This document shows, one piece after another, positions 55,469 to 64,000 of a DNA stretch of 64,000 nt. Every line of letters begins with the position of its first letter. The stretch's first letter is position 1. The notes under the pieces are model-generated. The model was not told the origin of the DNA. It did not search any database and worked only from the letters and a program-made list of their open reading frames with translations. Both the position numbers and the translations under genes were made by a program. Source of the stretch: an uncultured Litoreibacter sp. (GTDB lineage Bacteria; Pseudomonadota; Alphaproteobacteria; Rhodobacterales; Rhodobacteraceae); assembly GCA_947501685.1 (NCBI GenBank), contig CANMWQ010000001.1, positions 620,001-684,000 of the forward strand, given 5' to 3'.

Positions 55469-56979
55469 CCTTTGAGCTTTTGCGCCACCAGCTGATTGAC
55501 GGCCTTCGGGTTCGCCTTGCCCCCGGTGGCCTTCATCACCTGACCGACGAACCATCCCGCAAGTTTCGGGTTTTCCTGCGCCTTGGCCACTTGGTCGGGG
55601 TTGTCGGCAATGATCTGATCCACAGCCGCCTCGATGGCGCCAGTGTCTGTGACCTGCTTCATGCCGCGCGCTTCAACGATCTCCGCCGGGTCGCCGCCTT
55701 CGGTATAGACGATTTCGAACAGGTCCTTGGCGATTTTTCCGGAGATCGCGTCTGACGTGATCAGGTCAATAATCCCGCCCAATTGCGCAGGCGAGACCGG
55801 GCTGTCGGTGATGGCCTTGTCGTCGTCTTTCTTGAGACGGCCAAACAGCTCGTTGATCACCCAATTGGCCGCCAGCTTGCCGTCGCGCCCATCGGCCACC
55901 TGCTCGAAATAGGCGGCGTTGATCGTGTCGGCGGTCAGAACGCTTGCGTCATATTCCGACAGGCCAAAATCCCCCATGAAGCGCAAACGCTTGGCGTCGG
56001 GCAGCTCCGGCAATTTCGAGGCCAGATCATCGACCCAATCCTGTTCAATCTCCAGCGGCAGCAGGTCGGGGCAGGGGAAGTAGCGATAGTCATGCGCCTC
56101 CTCTTTGGAGCGCATCGACCGCGTCTCGCCCTTGTCCGGGTCGTAAAGCCGTGTTTCCTGATCGACGGTGCCACCCGCTTCCACGATGGCGATCTGGCGC
56201 TTGGCCTCGACCTCGATGGCTTGCTGGATGAAGCGCAGCGAGTTCATGTTCTTGATCTCGCAGCGCGTGCCGAGATGGGAGAAATCCTGCGTCTCCATGT
56301 ACTTCTCATAAGCGCCGGGCAGGCAGATCGACACGTTCACATCGGCCCGCAGATTGCCGTTTTGCATGTTGCCATCGCAAGTGCCCAGATAGCGCATGAT
56401 CTGGCGCAGCTTGCTCACATAGGCGGCGGCCTCTTCGGGGCCGCGAATGTCGGGGCGGGAGACGATCTCCATCAGCGCCACGCCCGTGCGGTTCAGATCC
56501 ACGAAGGACATGGTCGGGTCCATGTCGTGGATGGATTTGCCCGCGTCCTGCTCAAGGTGGATACGCTCGATGCGGACCGTGCGGGCAATGCCGGGCTCCA
56601 TATCGACATGCACTTCGCCCTCGCCCACGATGGGGTGGTAGAGCTGGCTGATCTGGTAGCCCTGCGGCAAGTCCGGGTAGAAATAGTTCTTACGGTCAAA
56701 GGCAGAGTAAAGATTGATGTCGGCTTTCAGGCCCAGCCCCGTCCGCACCGCTTGGGCGATGCATTCCTCGTTGATCACAGGCAACATGCCGGGCATGCCC
56801 GCATCCACGAAAGCCACGTTGGAATTGGGCTCCGCCCCGAATTGCGTAGAGGCCCCGGAGAACAGCTTGGCGTTGGTGGCAACCTGCGCGTGAACCTCAA
56901 GCCCGATGACCAGCTCCCAATCATGCTTGGCACCCGAGATGATCTTGGGTTTCGGCGTCTCGTAGGTGAGGTCCAGCAT
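55465..56979 (-). CDS. gatB: Asp-tRNA(Asn)/Glu-tRNA(Gln) amidotransferase subunit B
   Basis: This 504-residue subunit of the GatCAB complex converts misacylated Glu-tRNA(Gln) and Asp-tRNA(Asn). The family blocks are [18 protein letters not shown] (about residues 24-41), [37 protein letters not shown] and the C-terminal YqeY-like domain with [14 protein letters not shown] 56979 is chosen over 57039 because the family starts near [11 protein letters not shown]. Other subunits are not nearby. Confidence 0.95.
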   Translation of the reverse strand: MLDLTYETPKPKIISGAKHDWELVIGLEVHAQVATNAKLFSGASTQFGAEPNSNVAFVDAGMPGMLPVINEECIAQAVRTGLGLKADINLYSAFDRKNYFYPDLPQGYQISQLYHPIVGEGEVHVDMEPGIARTVRIERIHLEQDAGKSIHDMDPTMSFVDLNRTGVALMEIVSRPDIRGPEEAAAYVSKLRQIMRYLGTCDGNMQNGNLRADVNVSICLPGAYEKYMETQDFSHLGTRCEIKNMNSLRFIQQAIEVEAKRQIAIVEAGGTVDQETRLYDPDKGETRSMRSKEEAHDYRYFPCPDLLPLEIEQDWVDDLASKLPELPDAKRLRFMGDFGLSEYDASVLTADTINAAYFEQVADGRDGKLAANWVINELFGRLKKDDDKAITDSPVSPAQLGGIIDLITSDAISGKIAKDLFEIVYTEGGDPAEIVEARGMKQVTDTGAIEAAVDQIIADNPDQVAKAQENPKLAGWFVGQVMKATGGKANPKAVNQLVAQKLKG

Positions 56980-57084
56980 GGTCCGGCTCCGCGTGGGTGG
57001 TGTTGCCTTGCTTTTATGGGAGGGCCGGGGGGCGGGCAAGCTCTATCAGGTGCCCCTTGTGTCCGCGCGCTCAGTCTGGTCTGT

Positions 57085-57789
57085 ATGCTGCCCATGCGCT
57101 GCCACGCTCTCATAGCTGTCCTGTTGGGCCTGTGTTTTGCCACCCCGCTGGCCGCCACGGAGCCGCGTGTTGCGGGCGGGTCGGCCTCTCTTGCCGAGAC
57201 CAGACCCCTGCCGCGCGAGGACATGGTGCCGCGTGCGCGGTGGGATTTTCGACGGGACGGGCACCTGTGGACCCGCGCCACCTTGTCGGCGCTCAAAGGC
57301 CATGGCCGTCCGCTGATCGAGATGGTGCCAGACGACATTGCCGATTGGTGCCCGGCCTACGCCCAAAACGGCCCAGACCAACGGGCGGCGTTTTGGAACG
57401 GGTTTATTTCAGGGCTGGTGAAGCATGAAAGTACCTACAAGCCACGCGCCGTGGGCGGCGGCGGGCGGTGGTATGGGTTGACCCAGATTTTGCCCGCAAC
57501 AGCACGTGGCTATGATTGCCGCGCGGGCAGCGGTGAGACATTGAAGGCGGGGCCTGCGAACCTCAGCTGTGCGGTGCGGATCATGGCCACGACCGTCACC
57601 CGCGACGGGGTTGTAGCGCTCAAGAACGGCAAGTTGGCGGGAGTTGCTGCCGATTGGGGCCCGATGACGAAACGTGCCAAACGGGCCGATATTGCGGGCT
57701 ACACCAAGCGGCAGAAATACTGCAGATTGTTGTCCTCCGTGCCGCCTTTGCCGCGACCGGACCGGGTGGCGAAGGCTGCTTTGGACTAA
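57085..57789 (+). CDS. exported lytic-transglycosylase-like (SLT) protein
   Basis: This 234-residue protein has an N-terminal signal peptide (ALIAVLLGLCFATPLAATE) and an SLT-type domain: LVKHESTYKPRAVGGGGRWY followed by GLTQILPATARGYDC. The glutamate in HESTYKPRA corresponds to the transglycosylase catalytic residue. It probably cleaves peptidoglycan in the periplasm. ATG 57085 or 57094 are both possible. The long ORF-track frame from 55783 runs through antisense gatB and is rejected. Confidence 0.83.
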   Translation: MLPMRCHALIAVLLGLCFATPLAATEPRVAGGSASLAETRPLPREDMVPRARWDFRRDGHLWTRATLSALKGHGRPLIEMVPDDIADWCPAYAQNGPDQRAAFWNGFISGLVKHESTYKPRAVGGGGRWYGLTQILPATARGYDCRAGSGETLKAGPANLSCAVRIMATTVTRDGVVALKNGKLAGVAADWGPMTKRAKRADIAGYTKRQKYCRLLSSVPPLPRPDRVAKAALD

Positions 57790-58538
57790 CGTCCGCCCGA
57801 CACGTCCACGGATGTGCCCGTAATATAACTCGCCCCTTCGCCCATCAGATAGAGGATTGCATGCGCGCACTCCTCCGCATCGCCGGGGCGCTGCATTGGC
57901 ACCATATGGGCCAGATCATCGCAGCGATCCGGCAGCCCGCCTTTGGCGTGAATGGCGGTCTCGATCAGTCCGGGGCGGATGGCCACGACGCGGATACCCT
58001 CGGCTGCAACCTCGTCGCTGAGGCCTTTGGTAAAGATGTCGATTCCAGCCTTGGCGGCGGCATAGTCCACATATTGCCCGGCGGAGCCAAGCCGTGCGGC
58101 GGCGGAGCCGGTATTGACGATCACGCCGCCGTCGCCGCCATAGGCGGTGGACATGCGCAGCACAGCTTCCTTGGCCACAAGAAACGGCGCAATCAGGTTG
58201 ATGTTCATCATCCGGTGCAAACGCTCCGGGCTCATTTCGTCGACGCGTTGAGGTTTGTCGACCACGCCGGCATTATTGACGAGGGCATCGAGCACGGGGA
58301 AGACGGCGTCCAGCTCCTCAAAGAGGCGGGTGATAGCCTCGGTGTCGGACAGATCAGCTTGCAGCATGTAGGTCGTGGCCCCTTCCTGCTCGCACATCTG
58401 GGAGACAAGCTGCGCGCCTTTTAGATCCGAATTGTAATGGATCGCGATATCATAGCCGTGCTTGGAGGCAAGCACAGCCGTGGCGGCGCCGATGCCTGAG
58501 CTGGCGCCGGTTATGAGGACGGTTTTCTTGCGGGCCAT
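57786..58538 (-). CDS. SDR family NAD(P)-dependent oxidoreductase
   Basis: This 250-residue Rossmann-fold dehydrogenase has the cofactor motif TGASSGIGAATA (about residues 10-21), NNAGVV, and the active-site YVDYAAAKAG (YxxxK). The C-terminus SYITGTSVDVSGGR is typical of classical SDRs. Substrate unknown. It ends 4 bases inside the convergent transglycosylase gene. The start ATG is at 58538. Confidence 0.92.
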   Translation of the reverse strand: MARKKTVLITGASSGIGAATAVLASKHGYDIAIHYNSDLKGAQLVSQMCEQEGATTYMLQADLSDTEAITRLFEELDAVFPVLDALVNNAGVVDKPQRVDEMSPERLHRMMNINLIAPFLVAKEAVLRMSTAYGGDGGVIVNTGSAAARLGSAGQYVDYAAAKAGIDIFTKGLSDEVAAEGIRVVAIRPGLIETAIHAKGGLPDRCDDLAHMVPMQRPGDAEECAHAILYLMGEGASYITGTSVDVSGGR

Positions 58539-58742
58539 TATACGGACCGCCTTTGGGCGCGGTGGGTCACGGTCATCGGGTCACTCGTTGCTGATTGGGT
58601 CCTCTTTGACCCCGCTATTTGGCGGATTTATGGCAGGCAGGGCAAGTTTTTTCGCTCTGCGACGCGTGCGTCGGATCTGTCTAAAATATTGAAGTAAAAG
58701 CAAACTGTTGATTTCGTTAGGGCGATGTTAACCTCCTGAAAA

Positions 58743-58940
58743 CGCTCCCTCTTTGGATGGCGCGCGGGCTTTCTCTCCTCGCTGGAGGCCGTGGGCTTCA
58801 TGGCCCGCATCTCCACCGCGCTGGCCGCCCATGACATGGGCGTGACCCCGGTTTCAGGCTTCTACCTCGACCATCTGTTCGTCCCGCTGGGGCGTGAAGA
58901 GGACGCAATGGCGGTGCTTGCGGAGATGGCGGAGGGGTAG
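58743..58940 (+). pseudogene. 5'-truncated ACT-domain (DUF2241-like) fragment
   Basis: The frame after an upstream TGA (58737-58739) has no start codon but reads FLSSLEAVGFMARISTALAA, then SGFYLDHLFVPLGRE and a TAG. This matches the C-terminal half of small ACT-domain proteins of the DUF2241 type. It is a degraded gene, the first of several in this region. The flanks 58539-58742 and 58941-59116 hold no gene; the second includes the phoX-like leader. Confidence 0.7.
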
Positions 58941-59116
58941 GTGTCGCTGATACATTTGGCACGCTAGACCGCTTTGAGCCGGAATTGAGCGAGGCTGCTC
59001 TGGCTCTTTGCTTGGACCTGTCACAAAAACTTAACGAGGATGTCAAAAAGCCTTCGTGTCTGCTTTTTACCGCTAGCCCTGTCGGACCCGCTGCGGGTCA
59101 AAACAGGAGAAGCGAC

Positions 59117-61041
59117 ATGTCCCAAATCAACTATGATGAATTGTCTTTTGATGATGAAGACGAACTGAAATTTCCGCGCCCGACACGGCAGGGCTTTGAC
59201 GACGTCGTAGAGCGCGCGGTGTCGCGCCGTGGTTTTCTTGGGGGCGCATTGGCGTTTGGATCCGGTGCCGCCGCAATGGGCACGGGCTTGCTGTCGGGCA
59301 CATCCGCGCAGGCACAGCAAACATCTCGTTTCGCCTTTGATCAGCTTGCCCCGCAGACGGACGGGACCGTCCACGTCCTCGATGGTTATGATTGGGACGT
59401 GCTTGTCCGTTGGGCGATCCGCTGTTTTCCGATGCGCCCGCTTTCGATCCGACAACCGGCATTCCGACGGAAGGCTCTGACCGCGTGTTTGGTGAAAACA
59501 CCGATGGGATGGAGCTGTTTCTGGTCGGGGACAAAGAACTGCTGGTTGTAAACTCCGAATATGTGAACGGAGGTATCAACCTGCCCGCCGAGCAGGAAGG
59601 CAAACCCATTTCAGCGAGTGATGTCGTCGGCCTGCAAAACTTCCAGGGCGTCACCGTGATGGAAGTCACCGAGGGCAGCAACGGCTGGGAGGTCGTTATG
59701 GATAGCCCGTATAACCGCCGTATTCATCACCGCACGCAGATGCAAATCGATGGCCCCGCCGCTGGCCATGACCTGCTGAAAACCACTGCTGACCCAACCG
59801 GCATGGTGTCTTTGGGCACATTCAACAATTGTGGATCCGGGCGCACGCCTCGGGGCACCCACCTGACCTGCGAAGAGAATTTTAACGGTTATTTCGGCAC
59901 GACGGCCGAGCTGTCTCTGGAGGACGCAACGGCTGCTGGTTTTGCGCGCTATGGTGTGAAAACCGACATTGATCCGGGCCGCTACAACTACCATGGTTTT
60001 GACGCCCGGTTCCATCTGTCTCAAGAGCCCAACGAGCCGCATCGTGCGGGTTACATCGTTGAAATCGATCCCGCCGACCCGGCATCCACACCCATCAAAC
60101 GCAAGGCCTTGGGCCGGTTCAAGCATGAGAATGCGGCGTCCGTTGTCGCACCTGACGGGCGCGTCGTGGTCTATATGGGCGATGATGAGCGGGGCGAATA
60201 CATGTATAAATGGGTCAGCCGGGACATCTACACACCGGGCGGAGATACATCGAGCCTGCTCAGCGAAGGCCAGCTTTTCGTGGCAAAGTTCAACGACGAC
60301 ATGACCGGTACTTGGATCGCATTAACCCCCGAAGACACAGGCATGTCCGAGGCCGAGATTGCGACATTCACGCGCATCGCCGCAACCCAAGTCAGCGCAA
60401 CCACGATGGACCGCCCCGAGTGGATCGCCGTCAACCCTGTCTCCGTGGAGGCCTATTGCTGCCTGACCAACAATTCCCGGCGGGAGGCCACGAATGAAGA
60501 CGGCTCGATCCGGACCAACGCAGCGGGCGAGCCGATTGTCGTCAACGCGCCCAATCCGCGCGAGCTCAATAACTACGGCCAGATCGTGCGTTGGCGGCCC
60601 TCGGGCAGCGACCACGCGGCATCAACATTTGAATAGGACCTGTACGTCATGGCAGGCAATCCGACCGTTTACACCGACGGTCTCTATGCAGGGACGGCCA
60701 ACATCAATGCAGGCAACCTCTTCAACTCGCCTGACGGGATGCAAATCGACAGCACCGGCCTGATCTGGATCCAAACAGAAGGCAATGATGACAATGAAGA
60801 CGATTTCCTTGGCATGGGCAACAATCAGATGCTGGCGGGTGACCCGGTCACGGGCGAGATCCGGCGCTTTCTGACAGGTCCAAAAGGGTCCGAGGTGACG
60901 GGGCTAACGTGGTCCGCAGACCATCGTACAATGTTTGTCGGGATCCAACACCTCGCCGCACCGTTCCCCGACGGGGAAGGCAGCTTGCCACGTTCGGCCA
61001 TCGTCACGGTAAAACGCAGGGACAACGCACTGGTTGGCTGA
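59117..61041 (+). pseudogene. PhoX/DUF839-like phosphatase, broken by a frameshift and a nonsense codon
   Basis: The frame starts at ATG 59117 after AGGAG and encodes a twin-arginine-like signal (SRRGFLGGALAFGSGAA, about residues 36-52). The protein continues to VLVRW near 59413, where the frame is lost; the next frame resumes GDPLFSDAPAFDPTTG. Restoring one G in the TGGGC at 59411-59415 repairs the reading frame. It then reads through TFE to an in-frame TAG at 60634, followed by DLYVMAGNP and a further 130 codons to 61041. PhoX-like proteins have a tryptophan here (TGG). The repaired product resembles the alkaline phosphatase PhoX. Confidence 0.85.
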
Positions 61042-61050
61042 TTTGAACAC

Positions 61051-61083
61051 GTCTCAGGCGCCGCATCGCTTGGCGCCTGAGAC
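61051..61083 (+). terminator. hairpin after the broken PhoX-like gene
   Basis: GTCTCAGGCGCC pairs perfectly with GGCGCCTGAGAC (12 bp) around a 9-base loop. No T-run follows. It lies 10 bases after the last stop of the PhoX-like frame. Confidence 0.55.
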
Positions 61084-61401
61084 GCCGCCTTCCGTCCGGC
61101 GCAGGCGAGGCGGTATTCAATGGTTTCTTCTCGATGACGTGTCATCTCTGCGGGGTTTGTGAAGTCGCACTCTCAATGTCATCGCGGTCCTCGCCTGTCA
61201 TGAGGAGATCTGTGGCAAGGGCGCCCCGGCCGAGAATAACAGATCGCGCTCTCCATAAGACCTTTGCCGCGGGTCTTTGTCAGCTTCCAGTGCTTTGGCC
61301 CGCAGGCCGTAGCGGATGGGCACGTCGAGGCTATGCGGGCTGGGGGTCATTCACCGGATGTCGACGCGTGGCATCATGGGGTTGAAACCGCGGTGTTCGT
61401 T
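61084..61401. other. gap without an identified gene
   Basis: This 318-base stretch after the PhoX remnant has no recognised coding region. Short frames exist on both strands but none resembles a known family. It may hold decayed sequence, in line with its neighbours. Confidence 0.4.
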
Positions 61402-61902
61402 TCAGGTGTCTTTGCCCGAGTTGCGTTTACGGGCATTCTTCTGAATGTCTTGGGCTGCCTTGTTCAACATGCGCAACGCGTCTGGGTCAATGCCGTCGAC
61501 TAGGGCCGCTTCATATGCGTGGACCGCCTTGAGGCAGCGTTCATAAAGGTGACGGCCCTCCAATGTGGCCCGCAGCGCATAGGCGCGGCGGTCGGTGGGC
61601 ACCGTGTCGCGGGTGATTAATTTTCGTTGTTCCAGCTCAGTAACGATGACCACCAGGTTGGGCCGTTCCACATCCATCGCATCTGCCAACTGCGATTGCC
61701 GTAATCCGGGATTGTCGACGATAAGCACAAGGGCGGTATATGTGATCATGCGCAGCTCGAATGGTTTTAGCGCCGTTGCCAAGTCACTTAAGGCAGCGTT
61801 TGACGCGCGCCTTAGCTGGTAGCCCACGAACTGCTGCAACGTGTCGTCACGCACAATGGTGACCTCAGTTGTGGCTCTGGTTTTGGATTGGCGCCGCGTC
61901 AT
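61402..61902 (-). CDS. MarR family transcriptional regulator
   Basis: This 166-residue winged-helix protein has the MarR pattern: LRMITYTALVLIVDNPGLRQ, then SQLADAMDVERPNLVVIVTE and LITRDTVPTDRRAYALRATL (beta-wing). MarR-type proteins respond to small aromatic or lipid-like ligands. The ATG overlaps the stop of the chimeric SDR/enoyl-CoA hydratase scar upstream (ATGA), so the two were once translated together. Targets are unknown; a beta-oxidation or aromatic pathway is suggested by the scar. Confidence 0.9.
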   Translation of the reverse strand: MTRRQSKTRATTEVTIVRDDTLQQFVGYQLRRASNAALSDLATALKPFELRMITYTALVLIVDNPGLRQSQLADAMDVERPNLVVIVTELEQRKLITRDTVPTDRRAYALRATLEGRHLYERCLKAVHAYEAALVDGIDPDALRMLNKAAQDIQKNARKRNSGKDT

Positions 61903-62123
61903 CGGAACGTCGGCGGACGTTTTTCCAGAAAGGCATTCAGGCCTTTCTCCGCGCCGAATTTGTGGCCTGTCAGCACCATTTCGGTAATCCGGTTCACCCC
62001 CAGAATGCGGCCATTAACCGCGTCGGGGGCCAGATCCACGGCAGCGACTTTCGCGCCGTTGGCCGTAACTCCTGAACCTCTGTCCCCACCGGTGACCAAG
62101 GCAACTGATCCATTCAACTCCAT
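61899..62123 (-). pseudogene. chimeric scar: SDR 5' end fused to enoyl-CoA hydratase 3' end
   Basis: The 74-codon frame begins as a short-chain dehydrogenase (MELNGSVALVTGGDRGSG, then GAKVAAVDLAPD with about 15-20 family residues missing between). It ends as an enoyl-CoA hydratase C-terminus (KFGAEKGLNAFLEKRPPTF). Neither part can be functional. The simplest reading is one or more deletions that joined the start of an SDR gene to the end of a hydratase gene in the marR operon. Confidence 0.72.
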
Positions 62124-62154
62124 TCTGCGTTGCCTTTCATGAGGGTCTTTCGCG

Positions 62155-63654
62155 CTAAAGCGTCAGCACAAAAAGTGTGATGGAGGGGAACAGCACCAGC
62201 AGGATCACGCGGAAGATGTCTGAGGCGACAAAGAACAGGACCGCCTTGTAGGTTTCGACCATCGGTGTCTCTCGATCCATTGCGTTGATGATGAACAGAT
62301 TCATGCCCACGGGCGGGGTGATCAAACCAACCTCGACCACGATCAGCACCAAGATGCCGAACCAGATCGCGAGATATTCGGCCTCAATCCGGTTCGCCAT
62401 GCCTTGGGTCATGCGGATATCAAGGGCGGCCATCTGCTCGCGGGTCAACTCGGCTCCGCTGGCAATCGCTGTCTGGATGCTCTCGAGCATCTCCGCGCCC
62501 ATGCCCGGAGGCACGCCAGAGGCCAAAGCCTCGATCGCCATTATGCCTTGCAGTTCGGCCAGATTGACCAGACCGAAATCCATGGCGGAGATGACAGGAA
62601 AGAAGATCGGAATTGTCAGCAAGATCATCGACAGCGAATCCATCACGCAGCCGAAGATCAGGTAGAAAACGAGGATCAGCGTCAGCACCATCCAAGGGGT
62701 CAGGCCCAGCGACAACACGTAATTCGCCAGCTCCTGCGGGACCTGCGTGAGTGCCAGAAACGAGTTGTAGAAGGCCGCGCCGAGGATGATGAAGAAGATC
62801 ATCCCCGTGGTTGTGGCCGTGGCGAGGATTGCGTTGCGGAACAGGGCCCATGACAGGTTGCCGGATGCGAAGGCGAGTAGGCCCGTGCCAAACGCGCCTA
62901 CGGCGGCCCCTTCGGTCGGGGTAAACCAGCCAAGGTATATCCCGCCGACAACCAGCCCAAAGACCAGCAGTACCGGCCAGACGTTCAGCAGGGCCAGCAT
63001 ACGTTCGCTATATGGCACCGCTGGCCGTGTCCCCGCAGAAGCGGGAAAGAGACGCACGTAGATCGAGATCGTGATCATGTAGCCAATCGCGGCCAACAGT
63101 CCCGGAATGAACGCCGCCAAGAACAGCTTGGCGATATTCTGTTCGGTCAGGATCGCGTAGATCACAAGGATCACAGATGGCGGGATCAAGATGCCCAAAG
63201 TGCCGCCCGCCGCGAGCGTCGCTGTCGAAAATCCGCCTGAATAGCCGTATCGCTTAAGTTCTGGCAGGGCGACTTTGCTCATGGTGGCGGCGGTGGCCAG
63301 CGACGACCCGCAGATCGCGCCGAAGCCCGCGCACGCCCCTACCGAGGCCATTGCCACGCCGCCCTTGCGATGCCCGAGCCAGCTTTCGGCGGCTTTGAAC
63401 AAGGCCTGAGACATGCCTGACAGGGTCGCGAACTGCCCCATGAGCAGGAACATCGGAATGATCGTCAGCGAATAGCTGGAAAACGTCGTGAGGGTCTCGG
63501 TCTTGAGCTTTGCAAGAAACACAGTGGGCTCGCCAAGAGCCAGCCATATGCCACCGATGCCGACGCCAAGCATCGCCAACCCAATCGGCGCGCGTGCGAA
63601 AATCAGCAGCAGGAGAACAGGAAACGACCAAAAGCCGAGCTCGAGCATCGACAT
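62155..63654 (-). CDS. dctM: TRAP transporter large permease DctM
   Basis: This 499-residue membrane protein with about 12 helices is the large subunit of a tripartite ATP-independent periplasmic transporter. Family blocks include CAGFGAICGSSLATAATMSK (about residues 107-126), AAGGTLGILIPPSVILVIYA and a C-terminal LITPPVGMNLFIINAM. It follows dctQ directly (stop TAG adjoins its ATG). The substrate depends on a DctP partner outside the window; organic acids are typical. Confidence 0.95.
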   Translation of the reverse strand: MSMLELGFWSFPVLLLLIFARAPIGLAMLGVGIGGIWLALGEPTVFLAKLKTETLTTFSSYSLTIIPMFLLMGQFATLSGMSQALFKAAESWLGHRKGGVAMASVGACAGFGAICGSSLATAATMSKVALPELKRYGYSGGFSTATLAAGGTLGILIPPSVILVIYAILTEQNIAKLFLAAFIPGLLAAIGYMITISIYVRLFPASAGTRPAVPYSERMLALLNVWPVLLVFGLVVGGIYLGWFTPTEGAAVGAFGTGLLAFASGNLSWALFRNAILATATTTGMIFFIILGAAFYNSFLALTQVPQELANYVLSLGLTPWMVLTLILVFYLIFGCVMDSLSMILLTIPIFFPVISAMDFGLVNLAELQGIMAIEALASGVPPGMGAEMLESIQTAIASGAELTREQMAALDIRMTQGMANRIEAEYLAIWFGILVLIVVEVGLITPPVGMNLFIINAMDRETPMVETYKAVLFFVASDIFRVILLVLFPSITLFVLTL

Positions 63655-64000
63655 CTACGCAGCCCCGTCTTCGTCAAACACCACGTCAACACCCCTGACC
63701 GCCGCCAAACCGCGGACCGTGGCGCAGTAGATCGCAACGATAGACGCAACAACCGCGGCGAGGAGACTGGCCGCAAAGGCCCACCATTTTGGGAAACCCA
63801 ACAACAAAGTGGTCTCGCCATTGCTCATCTTGTCGATGAGCCCCACGCCAAGCCGCCATGTGATCAGAACGATGGCGGCGCACAGGACAATCTCCCAGAA
63901 CGCTTTGAGCCTCATGCTCATTCGATGGGGCAAAAACGAGGTGAACACGTCGACCGTCGCATGTGCGTTCTTCAGCTGGCACAGCGGCAGAAACGCGAAA
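63655..64000 (-). CDS. dctQ: TRAP transporter small permease DctQ, cut by the window edge
   Basis: The frame stays open to the window edge, so the 5' end is missing. The segment LCQLKNAHATVDVFTSFL is the DctQ family block after the second helix, and two more hydrophobic helices follow (IVLCAAIVLITWRLGVGLI and WAFAASLLAAVVASIVAIY). DctQ forms the membrane complex with DctM, encoded directly after it. The ORF-track GTG at 63948 is internal. Confidence 0.88.
   Translation of the reverse strand, partial: FAFLPLCQLKNAHATVDVFTSFLPHRMSMRLKAFWEIVLCAAIVLITWRLGVGLIDKMSNGETTLLLGFPKWWAFAASLLAAVVASIVAIYCATVRGLAAVRGVDVVFDEDGAA

Noticed and set aside
60634-60636. In-frame TAG in the PhoX-like gene as a recoded codon
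   Set aside because: There is no sign of a pyrrolysine or suppressor system, and the same gene also has an independent frameshift, so plain inactivation or sequence error is simpler.
61264-61503. 79-residue + strand ORF antisense to the marR 3' end
   Set aside because: No family resemblance and it overlaps a well-supported gene on the other strand.
1-64000. CRISPR arrays, rRNA or tRNA genes, transposases, prophage genes
   Set aside because: I looked for regular repeat-spacer patterns, RNA-gene motifs and integrase or transposase motifs and saw none.

Overview
The window is a chromosomal stretch of a high-GC alphaproteobacterium, almost certainly a Rhodobacterales (Roseobacter/Rhodobacter group) member. 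The evidence is the complete alphaproteobacterial dcw (division and cell wall) cluster, the CobS/CobT aerobic cobaltochelatase pair, a DUF1127 gene followed by CCTCCTCCC stem-loops (the CcsR or 'cuckoo' sRNA arrangement known from Rhodobacter sphaeroides), an UpsM-like leader RNA before mraZ, and a VPLPA-CTERM type sorting tail. All assignments come from reading the sequence and the supplied ORFs; no database search was run.

Layout. 1-16 kb is housekeeping and metabolism: the 3' end of an RluA-family pseudouridine synthase, rpoH with a candidate heat-shock promoter, a Gfo/Idh/MocA oxidoreductase, oligoendopeptidase F and a CpdA-like phosphodiesterase (bounded by two inverted copies of a 77-78 bp repeat), pyruvate carboxylase, an FMN L-lactate dehydrogenase, a UvrD-type helicase, a LysE exporter divergent from an Lrp/AsnC regulator, the DUF1127/CcsR locus, and an ApbC/Mrp iron-sulfur carrier.

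16.2-41.8 kb is the dcw cluster and its extension, all on the + strand except one gene: mraZ-rsmH-ftsL-ftsI-murE-murF-mraY-murD-[antisense GFA/DUF6151-like gene]-ftsW-murG-murC-two small membrane proteins-[murB 5' remnant and a low-GC insert]-murB-ddl-ftsQ-ftsA-ftsZ-lpxC-bamD-recN. Most junctions overlap or abut, so translation is probably coupled. The 620 bp before mraZ are dense with control elements: opposed DnaA boxes, four GANTC sites, two arrays of 10-bp-period MraZ boxes in opposite orientation, and a strong intrinsic terminator before mraZ that would release an UpsM-like sRNA and limit read-through into the cluster.

41.8-58.5 kb is mixed: an FAD-linked D-2-hydroxyacid dehydrogenase, a ClC chloride channel/transporter, a DUF427 protein, an aminopeptidase P, a porin, cobT-cobS with a DnaJ-domain gene, bolA, a DUF4177 protein with an acidic tail, a lamin-tail/Hint protein, a VPLPA-CTERM type surface protein, gatB, a lytic-transglycosylase-like protein and an SDR dehydrogenase.

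58.6-62.1 kb is a decay zone: an ACT-domain fragment without a start, a Tat-type PhoX/DUF839 gene broken by a 1-nt frameshift and an in-frame TAG, and a chimeric SDR/enoyl-CoA hydratase scar coupled to a marR gene. The window ends inside a TRAP transporter (dctM complete, dctQ cut by the edge). No rRNA, tRNA, CRISPR array, transposase or prophage was seen.
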